64,000 nt of DNA from Farysia itapuensis (lineage: Eukaryota > Basidiomycota > Ustilaginomycetes > Ustilaginales > Ustilaginaceae), in assembly GCA_023212645.1 (NCBI GenBank), contig JALBYC010000006.1, positions 554,293-618,292 on the forward strand, read 5' to 3'. How positions within the stretch are numbered: position 1 is the stretch's first letter; the number at the start of each line of letters is the position of its first letter. Positions 31,270 to 41,761 of the stretch are shown here, in pieces. The position numbers were made by a program, and so were the translations under genes. The notes under the pieces are model-generated. The model made no database searches and was not told the DNA's origin. It was given only the letters and a program-made list of their open reading frames with translations.

Positions 31270-34200
31270 ATGGAGAATCATGTCGCTCCAAGCCTGCCGC
31301 CAATGAACATGACCCAAGTTGCTTCGGGCTCAGTCCTGCCATCGCCCTCAGACATGTACAATTCAGCCTACCTCGTTGATGATCGGCATCCCGACCACGC
31401 GCGTACCAATCTCTCGATGCATGCTCATCTATCGTCCACAAGTGCTGCTGGTCCCAGTACTCTCCTCCGTCCACCACCACCAGATAACACGATGCCAACG
31501 ACAGCAGCGTCACTCATGCGCGAAGGTCCCAGAGACTTTACTGTCATCAAAGATGTCGGAGACGGATCTTTTGGCACCGTGTGTCTGGCAGACTGGAAGA
31601 GTCCGCTTCCCAGTGGGACTATGCTAAGTCCAATGCAGCATCCAACAACGCGACCAGAGTACATTGGAAAACGTCTTGTTGCCATCAAGAAGATGAAGAA
31701 GCCCTTTCCCAACTGGCAGGAGTGCATGAAGCTCAAAGAGCTCAAGTCTCTTCTCACCATATCCCCCCATCCCAACATCATTCCCCTCTACGACGCCTTT
31801 CTCATGCCCGTCACCAAGGAGCTTCATTTTGTCTTTGAGTGCATGGAAGGCAATCTCTATCAGCTCACAAAGTCCCGCAAAGGGCGACCACTCGCTGCAG
31901 GTCTGGTCGCATCAATCTACGAACAAATCGTTCTCGGTCTAGACCATATCCACGCACATGGCTACTTTCACCGAGACATGAAGCCAGAAAACCTTCTTAT
32001 CACTACCACTGGTCTCGCAGACTACCCTCCCCTCCGCAGCGGAGGCGCTTCCGAGAAGGATGTCCTCGTCATTGTCAAACTGGCCGACTTTGGTCTAGCC
32101 CGCGAAACGCTAAGCGAACCTCCATATACAGAGTACGTCTCCACGCGATGGTACAGAGCGCCTGAAGTACTTCTCCGCTCAAGAGATTACAGCAATCCCG
32201 TCGACATGTGGGCCTTGGGAACCATCTTGGCCGAGCTGGTCAACCTCAAACCTCTCTTTCCCGGACAAAGCGAAGTAGACCAAGTCTTGCAAATTTGCGA
32301 GGTCCTTGGAGATCCAAGCCATAGCTACGGCCGCGGGCCTGGAGGAAAACCTTTCGGGGGAGGTCCATGGGATCGAGGTATCAAGATGGCCAGATCTGTC
32401 GGATTCCAGTTTCCAATTCACAAGCCCGTCACTTTTGCCAAACTCTTCTCGGATCGTGTCCCCACAAGTCTAGTCGAGTGTATCGAGGACCTGTTGCGGT
32501 ATGATCCAAAGCTCAGACTCACCAGCAGCGACTGTCTCAAACATGACTACATGTTGGTTGATGCTCCACGTCTTCGACCGGCGCAGCCAAAGCCTGTCGT
32601 CAGCGCAACCTCGCCATTACGTCTGCAGCCTGCTCCCGCTGCAATGGCCCCCCGTTCGGTACCACCTTCACATTCCGTAACGGCACAAGAGAGCAAGCCA
32701 CCGTTCGGCGGCGCAATCGATTCCAACCCGAAGCCATTGGCAAGCTTACGGCAGCCCAACGGATCTGTGTATCTTTCGAACGGCGCAATCTCGGATCAGA
32801 CCAGCACGCCCTCACCCAGGCAGGAAGATGGTATGAACGGCCATCGTCCATCTATCGGTTCTCTCGCCAGTGCTGCCTCCTTTCCGCAACGAGCTCCGTA
32901 CGCCTCTGCCAATATGCAGCAACAGTACAGCGTGCCAGGTCTCCAGCACGCCAATGGCTACGCTGGATCAGCGCTGCCGCCAAGCGGGCACCAACACGAC
33001 CAAGCTGGCCATCAATACGTCCAGTATCAACAGAGCAACGGTGCAGGACGAACAGTTTACGATGACGACCTCACCGCCGCATACGGTCAAGCCGGTACCA
33101 CCTTGCCTTACCCAGCTATGCAGCAAGACATGCGTCGTGACTCGGACGGCATGCATCATTATAATCGCGAGGCCAGCGGTGAGACTGTCATCAACGGCAA
33201 ACGCGGCGGCAAAGGCTGGGGTATCTTTGGAGGCAGTGCAAGTGCCCAACAGTATGCTGCGCCCAACTCTGTCAGCATGACGCCTAGCGGATCGGGAGCT
33301 CCTCTCCTACCACAGACATATGGCATGGCAGAACCTACGCCCGCACAAAGAATTGCTGCCGAACATGCGAAGTCATCCACACAAACTGCTGCCACTCCAA
33401 GCAAAACACCACTCGATCCCAAGAAGGCGAAGAAGGAAGCTGAGAAAGCCGCGAGAGAAGCAGAAAAAGCGAAACGAGAAGCGCAACAGAAGGCTGCGCG
33501 CGATCGAGCACGTGCAGTCATGCAGAAGCGGAACCAGCTGCTGGCTTCCTCCAATGGTCGAGATGCTGTCGAATGGATTTCTGGCAATGTTCAGCTTAAT
33601 GAATCCTATCAACCGAATCCCAGTGAAAAGGCACGAGGCAAGCTACCGGTCAATGCTCAGCTTTCGCCTGGCATGCCTGGCCATGCCGAGCTTTCACGCT
33701 CATCGCTTCCACATTCATTGAGTCCCGACTACGGTATGGGGCCTCATACATCTGTGTCGGCGAACATGGCGTGGAGAGGCATTGGCGGCAATAGTCGCTC
33801 GAACAAAGCAAGAAGACGCGAGTTTGATGATGACCACTCCATGTCCAGCTTTGAAGAAGCAGCCAATCCACGCAGAGTGTCTATGCAATCATACCAGACA
33901 GGAGACAGTGACCCTGGTCCTGTGACTGGTCAGCATCATCCTACACCACATCACGTTCAACGCGCGAGCTCCTCTTCATCCCTGGCATCAGCACCTCCTA
34001 TTGCCGATCCGAGAAGATTTGCACCGTCCTTGGAGTCGCACCGAAGCTCTGGCGATGCTCGTTCTGTACACTCGCTTGACCATCAACTCATCACAAATCT
34101 GGAGAATATGACAGCGGCCGAAGCCAGAACTCGCACCCCGGGCAATGTCTCGCCCGCGCCTGCGCACTCGACGACCAGTCGTCCATCGGGCAGCCGTCAA

Positions 34201-34644
34201 AGCCGCACCAACAGCCGCGCTTCGTCGGCATCTGTGCATCGTCAAGGCTCGGCCTCACCACTGCACCACGCATCGGGGATTCCTCGATTCCATCCTTACT
34301 CGAGCGGCCAGCCTGTACCCTATCATGCGCCATACCAACTCCCATCTTTGCATCAAAGTGTGCAGCAAGCAGCTGCACCTGTTCGAGGGCAGGAAAGGCT
34401 CGGCTCGGAAGATGGTCCCCCCTACGGTAAATCCCAAGCACAAGGAAGCCAACTTTACGTTAATCCCATGTTCAATGTACCCGGCGATAACGGTGGCGTG
34501 GGAGCGACAACGCAGAGTTTACCGCCCTTTGCACAGGTGGCCGCCGCCGTCTATGATCAGGGCGGCCAGACTTTCAACGGCGTCTCCTCCCAGCCCATGT
34601 CGTACGCCCCCTCCCGCTCACCAGCACCCATGTCGCAAGATTGA
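31270..34644 (+). CDS. crk1: Crk1/Ime2-type protein kinase (RCK/MAK family)
   Basis: A 1124-residue kinase if translation starts at ATG 31270; the frame is open from 31111, but the extra 53 residues look like untranslated leader. The kinase domain spans about 97-425: glycine loop VGDGSFGTVCLA, VAIKKMKKPF with K140, HRDMKPENLL with D236, KLADFGLARE and an activation loop with T287-E-Y289 in PYTEYVSTRWYRAPEVLLR. This TEY motif and the sequence style match Ustilago maydis Crk1, an Ime2-related kinase acting in morphogenesis, mating and virulence signalling. The C-terminal 700 residues are low-complexity, with a charged helix rich in Lys, Glu and Ala (33421-33530) expected to be coiled. Phosphorylation of TEY by an upstream MAPK kinase is family knowledge, not visible here. 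Confidence 0.9.
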   Translation: MENHVAPSLPPMNMTQVASGSVLPSPSDMYNSAYLVDDRHPDHARTNLSMHAHLSSTSAAGPSTLLRPPPPDNTMPTTAASLMREGPRDFTVIKDVGDGSFGTVCLADWKSPLPSGTMLSPMQHPTTRPEYIGKRLVAIKKMKKPFPNWQECMKLKELKSLLTISPHPNIIPLYDAFLMPVTKELHFVFECMEGNLYQLTKSRKGRPLAAGLVASIYEQIVLGLDHIHAHGYFHRDMKPENLLITTTGLADYPPLRSGGASEKDVLVIVKLADFGLARETLSEPPYTEYVSTRWYRAPEVLLRSRDYSNPVDMWALGTILAELVNLKPLFPGQSEVDQVLQICEVLGDPSHSYGRGPGGKPFGGGPWDRGIKMARSVGFQFPIHKPVTFAKLFSDRVPTSLVECIEDLLRYDPKLRLTSSDCLKHDYMLVDAPRLRPAQPKPVVSATSPLRLQPAPAAMAPRSVPPSHSVTAQESKPPFGGAIDSNPKPLASLRQPNGSVYLSNGAISDQTSTPSPRQEDGMNGHRPSIGSLASAASFPQRAPYASANMQQQYSVPGLQHANGYAGSALPPSGHQHDQAGHQYVQYQQSNGAGRTVYDDDLTAAYGQAGTTLPYPAMQQDMRRDSDGMHHYNREASGETVINGKRGGKGWGIFGGSASAQQYAAPNSVSMTPSGSGAPLLPQTYGMAEPTPAQRIAAEHAKSSTQTAATPSKTPLDPKKAKKEAEKAAREAEKAKREAQQKAARDRARAVMQKRNQLLASSNGRDAVEWISGNVQLNESYQPNPSEKARGKLPVNAQLSPGMPGHAELSRSSLPHSLSPDYGMGPHTSVSANMAWRGIGGNSRSNKARRREFDDDHSMSSFEEAANPRRVSMQSYQTGDSDPGPVTGQHHPTPHHVQRASSSSSLASAPPIADPRRFAPSLESHRSSGDARSVHSLDHQLITNLENMTAAEARTRTPGNVSPAPAHSTTSRPSGSRQSRTNSRASSASVHRQGSASPLHHASGIPRFHPYSSGQPVPYHAPYQLPSLHQSVQQAAAPVRGQERLGSEDGPPYGKSQAQGSQLYVNPMFNVPGDNGGVGATTQSLPPFAQVAAAVYDQGGQTFNGVSSQPMSYAPSRSPAPMSQD

Positions 34645-34746
34645 AAATCCACATTTCCTACCTCTCTGCATACCCGTAAACCTTCGCACTCGCTCTGTCA
34701 CTTTTCTGTCAATCTACTTTTCTACACAACTTGCATGTTTGCGTTG

Positions 34747-35815
34747 CTACAAGTCTATGTATGTGATGGACGCGCCGACTTGAACACCGAGTCTATGCAC
34801 GGATACCGACGAGGATGCACGCAAGGTATCGCCGAGTTCGGTCTCAAGCTTTCCTACTGCTGTGCTGAGAGTAGTGCTCGATAGGCTGCTCTCGATGTAG
34901 CCGGTGCTGGCGTGGAATCGCGCCTCTTTGTAGTAAGGTTGCGCGCGAAACGTTCGGTGCAAATTCCTACCCAAGGCTTCGGACAAATTTTGCAGCTGTC
35001 AACAAGCGGAAATAGAGAAAGGTTTAGCGAGGTTTGAGCTAGCTACCAAAGTTTGGCGGTGAACGACGTACGTTATTGCGACCGGCACCGATTTCGAGGA
35101 CGAGAAAGTCGCGTGTAGCCTCGTCGTTCTGCAAGTGAGCAAAGCGGGAGAATGCCACTGAAAAGCTGTCAAAACCGTTCGCGCAGATTTGTCAGCGGTT
35201 CGGTGACACGACGGTGAGCAGGGGACTTGGTCATCCGGGAACATGCTTACCTTGGTTGCGAGTGCTGCAGTTCGTGAGTGATGGTGGCGTTTACTTCTGC
35301 CACGAAGTCGTCACGCTCGTGGGCGCGCACGGTGATAGGCCGGGTAAGTGAAATGTGCAGCGTCTCAGCCTCATTCAGCCCCACAAATCGGCATGTGGTT
35401 GGCAAAGCTCCTTGCACTAGCGAGTGGGCTTGGTCAATCAGCCTGCACAGCCTGTCCGTGACCGAGACTACAACACCGAGTACTGTCAGCCCTGGTACTA
35501 CACGGCCGCGACAAAGCGCGGAGACTTACTCTCGATGAAGCAGTAGCAGAGCCATTCCCCCGGCACAGGCTTCTTCTCCGACCCAGACGTAGGAGCGAGG
35601 GGACTGTTGAGAGGCGGTAGCTTCCTGCAGATGAGTTCTTGTTCAGCTTCTTGTCACTCGCAGAACCAAGATCTGGCACGAGAGGACGTCGCTTACCGAT
35701 TCAATGTTCCGTCATCCACGCTGGGAGCGGCGTCACCTTGCGCCGCATGATCATCGTCTGGATCGGAGTCAGAGTCACTGTAGAGTTGCAGACCGGGCAG
35801 TGCAGTCGAGCTCAT
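34747..35815 (-). CDS. USB1: U6 snRNA phosphodiesterase Usb1, five exons
   Basis: I assembled this gene from exons 35815-35697, 35624-35530, 35467-35251, 35165-35072 and 34995-34747. Introns are 62-85 nt with consensus ends and the frame closes to 257 residues. Usb1 is a 2H-family 3'-5' exoribonuclease that trims the U6 snRNA tail and leaves a protective terminal phosphate. Both catalytic HxS motifs are present: H109-I-S111 in ETLHISLTRP and H203-A-S205 in YKEARFHASTGYI. Between them lies FSVAFSRFAHLQNDEATRDF, a typical Usb1 segment. The N-terminus is short and acidic (SDSDSDPDDD), as in other fungal Usb1 proteins. No single exon would be recognisable alone, so the family match supports the spliced model. 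Convergent with the kinase gene, 102 nt away. Confidence 0.9.
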
Positions 35816-36553
35816 CGGACGTTGTCGCCCCCGCCGCTCATGACAAAAGGTGCATGGTGCTCCAAGAAGTTGTGGCATGTATACGCATGTAGAAATGTGC
35901 ATTAGCGATCTTACAAACTGCCTGTCTCGGCGAATTTCAATGCCGAAACATGCCTGACAGCTGGTTAGGATCGCCATGCTTCTCACGAGATGCATGTTGC
36001 ACAGCGAGACTCTGAGTGACAGTGGCCATCGTAGCAACGATCGTTTGCAGTAGTGCAACAGCAGGCAGCTTCACTATCATGCGCTATAACCATATTACGC
36101 TCCTCTGAGGGCCACAGATCTGCAGCCTAAAGTATGACTGCACAGCAGAGGTAAAACATCGACGCGCTAGCTTTCCAGCTATGAAGGCCTTCTCAGACAC
36201 TACATGGGTATATCCCACAGCTGTTGAACATGCTCCACGGCTCGGTTGATGTTGATGATTGTGATTACAGTTGGGTTCCAACTGCAAAGCCACTGAGCCA
36301 GAGCCTGTCGAGATCGGCCAATTGCTAAAATGACCCGATTTGAAAAGTCAGATTTCAACTGTTAGGTTTGAAGTATAGAAATTGGCAGGGAGATGAAAAA
36401 TTCCCAGGGTTCGCCTCCATTTGGCGGGTCAGATGTGGGAAAATGCTGCTGCTAAAAGTCGATTGCGCCGGTTGCGCTCGCTTCCGAAATCCAGGACATC
36501 GAATCTCGAATTGCTGCCACTGCTTCTTCTCGACACCACCAAGACACATCAAG
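35816..36553. other. Divergent promoter region, USB1 and RPS24
   Basis: About 740 nt without a gene. The segment before RPS24 (36500-36550) contains C/T-rich tracts common in ribosomal-protein promoters. No RNA gene is recognised. Confidence 0.45.
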
Positions 36554-37381
36554 ATGGTAAGTCATGACCTATTGCAGCATACGGCGCATCATTGCTTTCG
36601 ACATTGCAGAGAACCTGCGTCAACCTGCAAGATCAACCTCCTGGCAGATCGTCGTGTTATGTGGAAGTGAAGACACAGCAACATCAGTAGAACTTCAACA
36701 GTCTGTCTCCTTCGTGGCTACTCTGGCATCGTGTATGCAGAAATGTCAAGCATCTCTTGCGACGTCGCGCGATGGAAGATCCGACAAAGTGTTCATACGC
36801 AGCTGGACTGTTCTCAATCAGCACAACTTTGCAATGTCGTGGCAATGATGCACCGACCAAATCACCGTAGCAGCATACTGATCTCTCCAATCTCTCTCTT
36901 CTTGATCTATAGGACGCTTCTTCTCCCGTCACGCTTCGAACGCGTAAGTTCATCACCAACCGTCTCCTGCAAAGGAAGCAAATGGTTTTGGATGTCATCC
37001 ACCCAGCACGACCCAATGTCTCGCGCGCCGAGCTTTGCGAGAAGCTCGCTGCCATGTACAAGGCACCCAAGGAGCAGTGTGTCGTCTTCGGCATGCGCAC
37101 CGCATTCGGTGGTGGACGTTCGACCGGTTTTGCCCTCGTCTACGACTCGCGTGAATCGATGAAGTTTGAGCCCAAGCACCGACTGATCCGAGTAAGTCTT
37201 TCGCAGCATCAGCAAATGCATCCCATATACGCACAGCATCTGACACTGTCTACATTTACAGGCTGGCCTCGCTACCAAGACCGAGAAGGCTTCGCGAAAG
37301 CTGCGCAAGGAGCGCAAGAACCGTGCCAAGAAGGTCCGTGGTGTCAAGAAGACCAAGGCCGGCGATGCCAAGAAGAAGTAA
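36554..37381 (+). CDS. RPS24: 40S ribosomal protein eS24 (RPS24), three exons
   Basis: Exon 1 is the start codon alone (36554-36556). A 356-nt intron follows (36557-36912, GTAAGT to TATAG). Exon 2 is 36913-37191, a 70-nt intron ends at 37261, and exon 3 is 37262-37381. The 133-residue product has [59 protein letters not shown] and a Lys-rich C-terminus ending AKKK, all standard for eS24, a component of the small ribosomal subunit. Its length is normal. The first intron is by far the longest in the window and lies exactly after the ATG. I looked for a C/D-box snoRNA inside and did not find a convincing one. Confidence 0.96.
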
Positions 37382-38384
37382 ACAACCAAAACTCAGCACC
37401 ATTTCCCTCCTCTTGTATTTTCCTCCCTGCACCTACTCATATCAGCATTGTCTGCCTTTCCACCACCATTGCGCGACCTTGTCTCGCTACCTTGAAAAAC
37501 ATCTATCTGCATCTGCTTGTAGCGCTCTGGTGAGATCGGGAGATCGGAGATCGGTTGATGAAGGTGGTTTGTTAGACTCGGATCTTGAATTTCGGAAGGT
37601 CAAGCTCGCTCGGCGACTGCGAGTGTCGGAGTCAGAATGGTATCACTGCAATACACCGAGCCGACCACTTTCGCACGATCACACTGAACCAAGAACGCAG
37701 GAGCCGCCTGGCAGTAAGGCCCTTTCTTCTTAGTCGCAGATCACTGCACGAGTCTGCATATAGTGGGGGTCTGGACCATGCATAGAAAAGACCCCTATCG
37801 ATTCGAAGAGTCACCTGCTCTGGCATGTGATATCGGCATGGGGCAGCATCGTCCATCGCGCGTCTGAGCACCTCGCGGCTTGGCAGACAATGGATCGCGA
37901 AGAGGGTACGGCCAAGTGCTTGCGCTTAGCCAAGCAGGCGATTGACGCGCCCCCGGTTCCAGACCCATGCCTAGGCCATCGATGATGATGATGGTGACGG
38001 AATTTCATGCTGAGGATGAGTCGAGCTTTGCAACCACGCGGCTCGACGTCAGTTGTATTCGCATTCACTACTATCGCGGCTGTGCAGCGGAATGCGAGGT
38101 CTAAGCGAGCACTTGAAAGTGTTCAATTACAAACGTCAAGCCGAGCTGTCGGCGCATTTTTAAAAAGCCGAAGGGGACCAACGGAAAAAACACGACTCAC
38201 TCACGTTGATAGCAGCACGCAGCTAAAATAAAAGTGCAAAAAAAGAGAGATGCATCATCGTCAACAGTCCGTTGACATCGGCGGCGCATCGTCCCTGTTT
38301 ATATAACTTCCCAACCACGGCCGACAGACATTCTTCCCCGTCCATCGCTCCTGACCTTGCTACGTCCAGCTTCCATCTGTCAAC
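37382..38384. other. Intergenic between RPS24 and the OSCA/CSC1-type gene
   Basis: About 1 kb without a supported gene. It contains a GATGATGATGATGG run at 37982-37995 and an A-rich segment at 38223-38246, followed by TATATAAC at 38300-38307, a plausible TATA element about 80 nt ahead of the next start codon. Confidence 0.45.
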
Positions 38385-41015
38385 ATGTTGTCGCGACCTT
38401 TCCGTGGTCCGGCAGTGCTGGTCTCGCTCGCCATGCTCGTGCAGCAGGCAGCCGCACAGGCCGCACAGTCCAGTGGAGTGTCCACCTCGACCATCATCTC
38501 GTCACTCGTGCTCAACGCCATCATTTTTGCTATTCTCTTTGCCGTTTTCCTCCTCGCCCGTCCGCGATTCAAGCGCATCTATGCTCCCCGAACGTATCTC
38601 GTCGTGCCCGAAGAACAGATTGAGCCCCTCTCCAACTCCCTTTTGGGCTGGGTGCCCACCTGGCTCAAGATGCCCACCACCACCATCCTCGAAAAGAACG
38701 GTCTCGACGCTTACATGTTTGTTGAATACCTCGAGATGATGCTCTGGGTTTTTGTTCCCACCTTTCTACTCAGCTGGATCATCCTCATGCCCGTTTACGG
38801 CGCTGGAACCTCTGGCGAAGGCTCTGGATTCAACCGCTTTATTCTCAGTCGTGTCGGCAAGACTGCCCAGGAGCAAAAGCGTCTGGCTGCGCCACTTCTG
38901 ATCCAATGGATCTTCACCTTCTGGCTGTTGTACAACATTCAGACACGCATGTCTAGATTCATCAAGCTGCGACAGAAATTCCTCACTTCACCCGAGCATT
39001 CGGCTTCGGTGCAGGCTAGAACCGTATTGATCACTGGCATCCCCAACGAACTCCTTAGCGAGAAGAAGCTTCGAAACGTTTACTCGCAGCTTCCCGGAGG
39101 CGTGGCCAAGGTCTGGCTCAATCGAAACCTCCAGCAGCTTCCTGATCTGTTCGACGAGCGTCAAAAGTGGTGCAACAAGCTGGAAGGCGCTGAAACGAGT
39201 CTTATCAAGGCAGCCTACAAGGCAGTCAAGAAAGGCAAAGTCAAGGATGCCCCGGATGCTGACACTGAAATCTCTGCCGATCTGGCTGACAAGTACGTCG
39301 AGAAGAAGAAGCGTCCCACCCACAAGCTTGGCAAAATTCCCTGCATGGGAGAAAAGGTGGACACCATTTACTGGTGCCGAGAGGAGATTGCCCGACTCAA
39401 CAAGGAAATTGAGAAGAAACGTTCAGAAATCGCCGTCGACTACAAGAACTACCCTGCTCAGAGCAGCGCCTTCATCCTGTTCAACACACAAATCGCCGCT
39501 CACATGGCTGCCAAGGCCGTTGCCCACCACGAGCCTTACCGAATGGCCACCAAGTATGTCGAGGCTCACCCTGACGATGTCGTTTGGGCCAACATGAACA
39601 TGAACCCCTACGAACGCAAAATTCGAACAGCGATCGGTTGGGCCATCACGATTGCCCTCATCATTTTCTGGACCGTCCCCGTCGCTTTGGTGGGTGTCAT
39701 CTCCAACGTCAAGGGTCTTGCCAATGACGTACCCTGGCTTGGTTGGCTCAACTCGATCCCTTCGGTTGTTGTGGGTATCATCCAAGGTATCTTGCCTACC
39801 GTTCTTCTTGCCGTGCTCAACATGCTCCTGCCCATTTTCTTGCGACTGCTCTCGCGACTCAGCGGTGTGCCCACGCACATTGGTATCGAGCTCGATCTGC
39901 AGACTCGTTTTGCAGCGTTCCAAATTGTGCAAAACTTCTTGCTGCTTACCTTGATCTCGGGTAATGCAGGCCAGATTGCTCAGTACGTGGCACAAATCGC
40001 GCAGAATCCGACAAACTTCCCCGGTCTGTTGGCTCAGGCCATCCCGCAAGGTTCGCTCTTCTTCCTATCCTACATTGCCCTTCAAGGTCTTTCAGGTTCG
40101 GCCTCTCTGTTCTCTCAGATTGCTCCCTTGGCTATCTACTATGTCAAGAAGTTCTTGCTGGCGTCGACTCCTCGAAAGGTGTGGCACATTGACCATGACA
40201 CCAAGAGCGTGGCTTGGGGTACACTTTTCCCCAACATCACGCTTCTTTCGGTCATCGGCATTGGTTATGTAGTCATTGCGCCGATTGTGAACGGTTTCAC
40301 CGCTTTCACCTTCCTTCTGTTCTTCTTGGGTTACAAGTACCTGTTCCTTTACGTTTACGACACCAAGCCGCAAGACGAAAGCTCAGGTCTCTTCTTTGGC
40401 AAGGCAATTGGCCACCTGTTTGCTGGCCTGTATGTCGAGATGGTGATGTTGACTGCCATCTTTTTCCTGGCACAGTCGATTGATGCCGCGGGCAACCAGA
40501 CGCAATCAGCCATCCCCGAAGGTGTCTTTATGGTGATTCTGATTGTCATTGTGGTCGGATTCCACTACTTCCTGAATGACTCGATGAAGGAGCTGCAGAC
40601 CGCTCTTCCCCTCACGCTGACTGCCAATGAGGACACTCCACGAGCAGAGTTCCGCGGCTCGATGGATACTACACCTAACGAGAAGAAGCCCCTTCCGCCA
40701 ATCGACGGTCAAATGGAACAGGCGAGCAGTGCGAATGGAGCCCTCACCGCGGCAGACTCGGGCGCCGGTGTCAATGGTCGCGAGAAGAAGCACGTACAGA
40801 CCGACGAGGAACAGGATGCGGCCTTCAGTCACCCTGCCCTCACCGAAGAGCAGCGACCGATCTGGCTGCCGAACGACAAGTTTGGCCTTGGCCGATCTGG
40901 TGTCTCGGCCGCTCGCAAGGCTGGTCTGGATGCCACCACGGACCACACTACGGTCACTGAAAAGGGCCAAGTGGAAACAGATGCCTACGAGCCTCCGGGC
41001 GAGCCTCTGGTCTAA
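38385..41015 (+). CDS. OSCA/CSC1-type (RSN1/PHM7, DUF221) membrane channel protein
   Basis: An intronless 876-residue protein of the calcium-permeable stress-gated cation channel family. A short hydrophobic N-terminus (LVSLAMLVQQAAAQA) is followed by the late-exocytosis/RSN1 transmembrane part (SSLVLNAIIFAILFAVFLLARP, LEMMLWVFVPTFLLSWIILMP, LIQWIFTFWLLYNIQ). The cytosolic domain (about 195-400) contains RTVLITGIPNELLSEKKLR and SSAFILFNTQIAAHMAAKA, typical of the 10TM putative phosphate transporter domain. From about 410 the RSN1_7TM block supplies the remaining helices (WAITIALIIFWTVPVALVG, VVVGIIQGILPTVLLAVLNM, ITLLSVIGIGYVVIAPIVNG). The last 140 residues are cytosolic and charged. Ion selectivity cannot be judged. 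Codon bias suggests good expression. Confidence 0.92.
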   Translation: MLSRPFRGPAVLVSLAMLVQQAAAQAAQSSGVSTSTIISSLVLNAIIFAILFAVFLLARPRFKRIYAPRTYLVVPEEQIEPLSNSLLGWVPTWLKMPTTTILEKNGLDAYMFVEYLEMMLWVFVPTFLLSWIILMPVYGAGTSGEGSGFNRFILSRVGKTAQEQKRLAAPLLIQWIFTFWLLYNIQTRMSRFIKLRQKFLTSPEHSASVQARTVLITGIPNELLSEKKLRNVYSQLPGGVAKVWLNRNLQQLPDLFDERQKWCNKLEGAETSLIKAAYKAVKKGKVKDAPDADTEISADLADKYVEKKKRPTHKLGKIPCMGEKVDTIYWCREEIARLNKEIEKKRSEIAVDYKNYPAQSSAFILFNTQIAAHMAAKAVAHHEPYRMATKYVEAHPDDVVWANMNMNPYERKIRTAIGWAITIALIIFWTVPVALVGVISNVKGLANDVPWLGWLNSIPSVVVGIIQGILPTVLLAVLNMLLPIFLRLLSRLSGVPTHIGIELDLQTRFAAFQIVQNFLLLTLISGNAGQIAQYVAQIAQNPTNFPGLLAQAIPQGSLFFLSYIALQGLSGSASLFSQIAPLAIYYVKKFLLASTPRKVWHIDHDTKSVAWGTLFPNITLLSVIGIGYVVIAPIVNGFTAFTFLLFFLGYKYLFLYVYDTKPQDESSGLFFGKAIGHLFAGLYVEMVMLTAIFFLAQSIDAAGNQTQSAIPEGVFMVILIVIVVGFHYFLNDSMKELQTALPLTLTANEDTPRAEFRGSMDTTPNEKKPLPPIDGQMEQASSANGALTAADSGAGVNGREKKHVQTDEEQDAAFSHPALTEEQRPIWLPNDKFGLGRSGVSAARKAGLDATTDHTTVTEKGQVETDAYEPPGEPLV

Positions 41016-41761
41016 ATCAAGCTGTGTCTTTTGCTCGAAACATAATACCCTTCAGCTCTGCTGAGCTTGTACAAGACCCCCTATCTTTGGCCCGGTTCTT
41101 TTCAACATAACTTGTTTGCTTGCTCTATTGAACTTCATACCTTTCTTTCTTTCTATGCTGGTTCGCAGTGTGTTCCTCTGAGGATGCGATGGGTACAAGA
41201 CAGCTACTAAGGCGCGGTCGGCAAACCGGCAATTTTTTGGGCGGTTTGTTAGGTCACGTATATCAAAATCACAATGCGCGGAAGCGCGGAAGCGGACAAC
41301 GGCCATCCAATTGGGCGAGCGCGCGCAGCTTGACTTGTGCACTTTGCCACGATGGTACGGCCTACGTTTAGTTCACTTTCTTAATCACCACTTTTTCGAG
41401 AAAAAGCATTGCCTGAAGTGGTACGCCTGAGTCTGTACTGTCTGGCCTATGAACGAGTAAAGCAGACCGCGTTGCTGATGGTGTTGGCCAATGTGGTCAT
41501 GGGCAGGGTGGAGAGTGGCAGACGTCAGATTTTGCGCAGAATATGCAAACGTCTGCCGAAAAATCGGGCAGAGGAAATGTGCCTGAAACAAATCCAACTC
41601 TGCCAAAATGAGCAGCCCACACGCACTCCCCCCATATCGCCATCCCTGCATCCCCCCTTTCCTCGTCCTTCTTCCCCAAATCCTGTGCGTAACGCTGCGC
41701 AACGAGGCTAGCGGTGATATTTTGCTCTTGTCCGTGTACGGCATTCCACTGCTCTTGCACA
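41016..41761. other. Intergenic, upstream of the KDM5-type gene
   Basis: About 745 nt between two plus-strand genes. It includes the CSC1-type 3' UTR and a TTTCTTTC tract (41141-41154). No other gene is evident. Confidence 0.45.

Noticed and set aside
36557..36912. C/D-box snoRNA in the first RPS24 intron
   Set aside because: ATGATGC (36846) and CTGA (36881) resemble boxes C and D but are only about 37 nt apart, too short, and the C box has a mismatch; no terminal stem seen.
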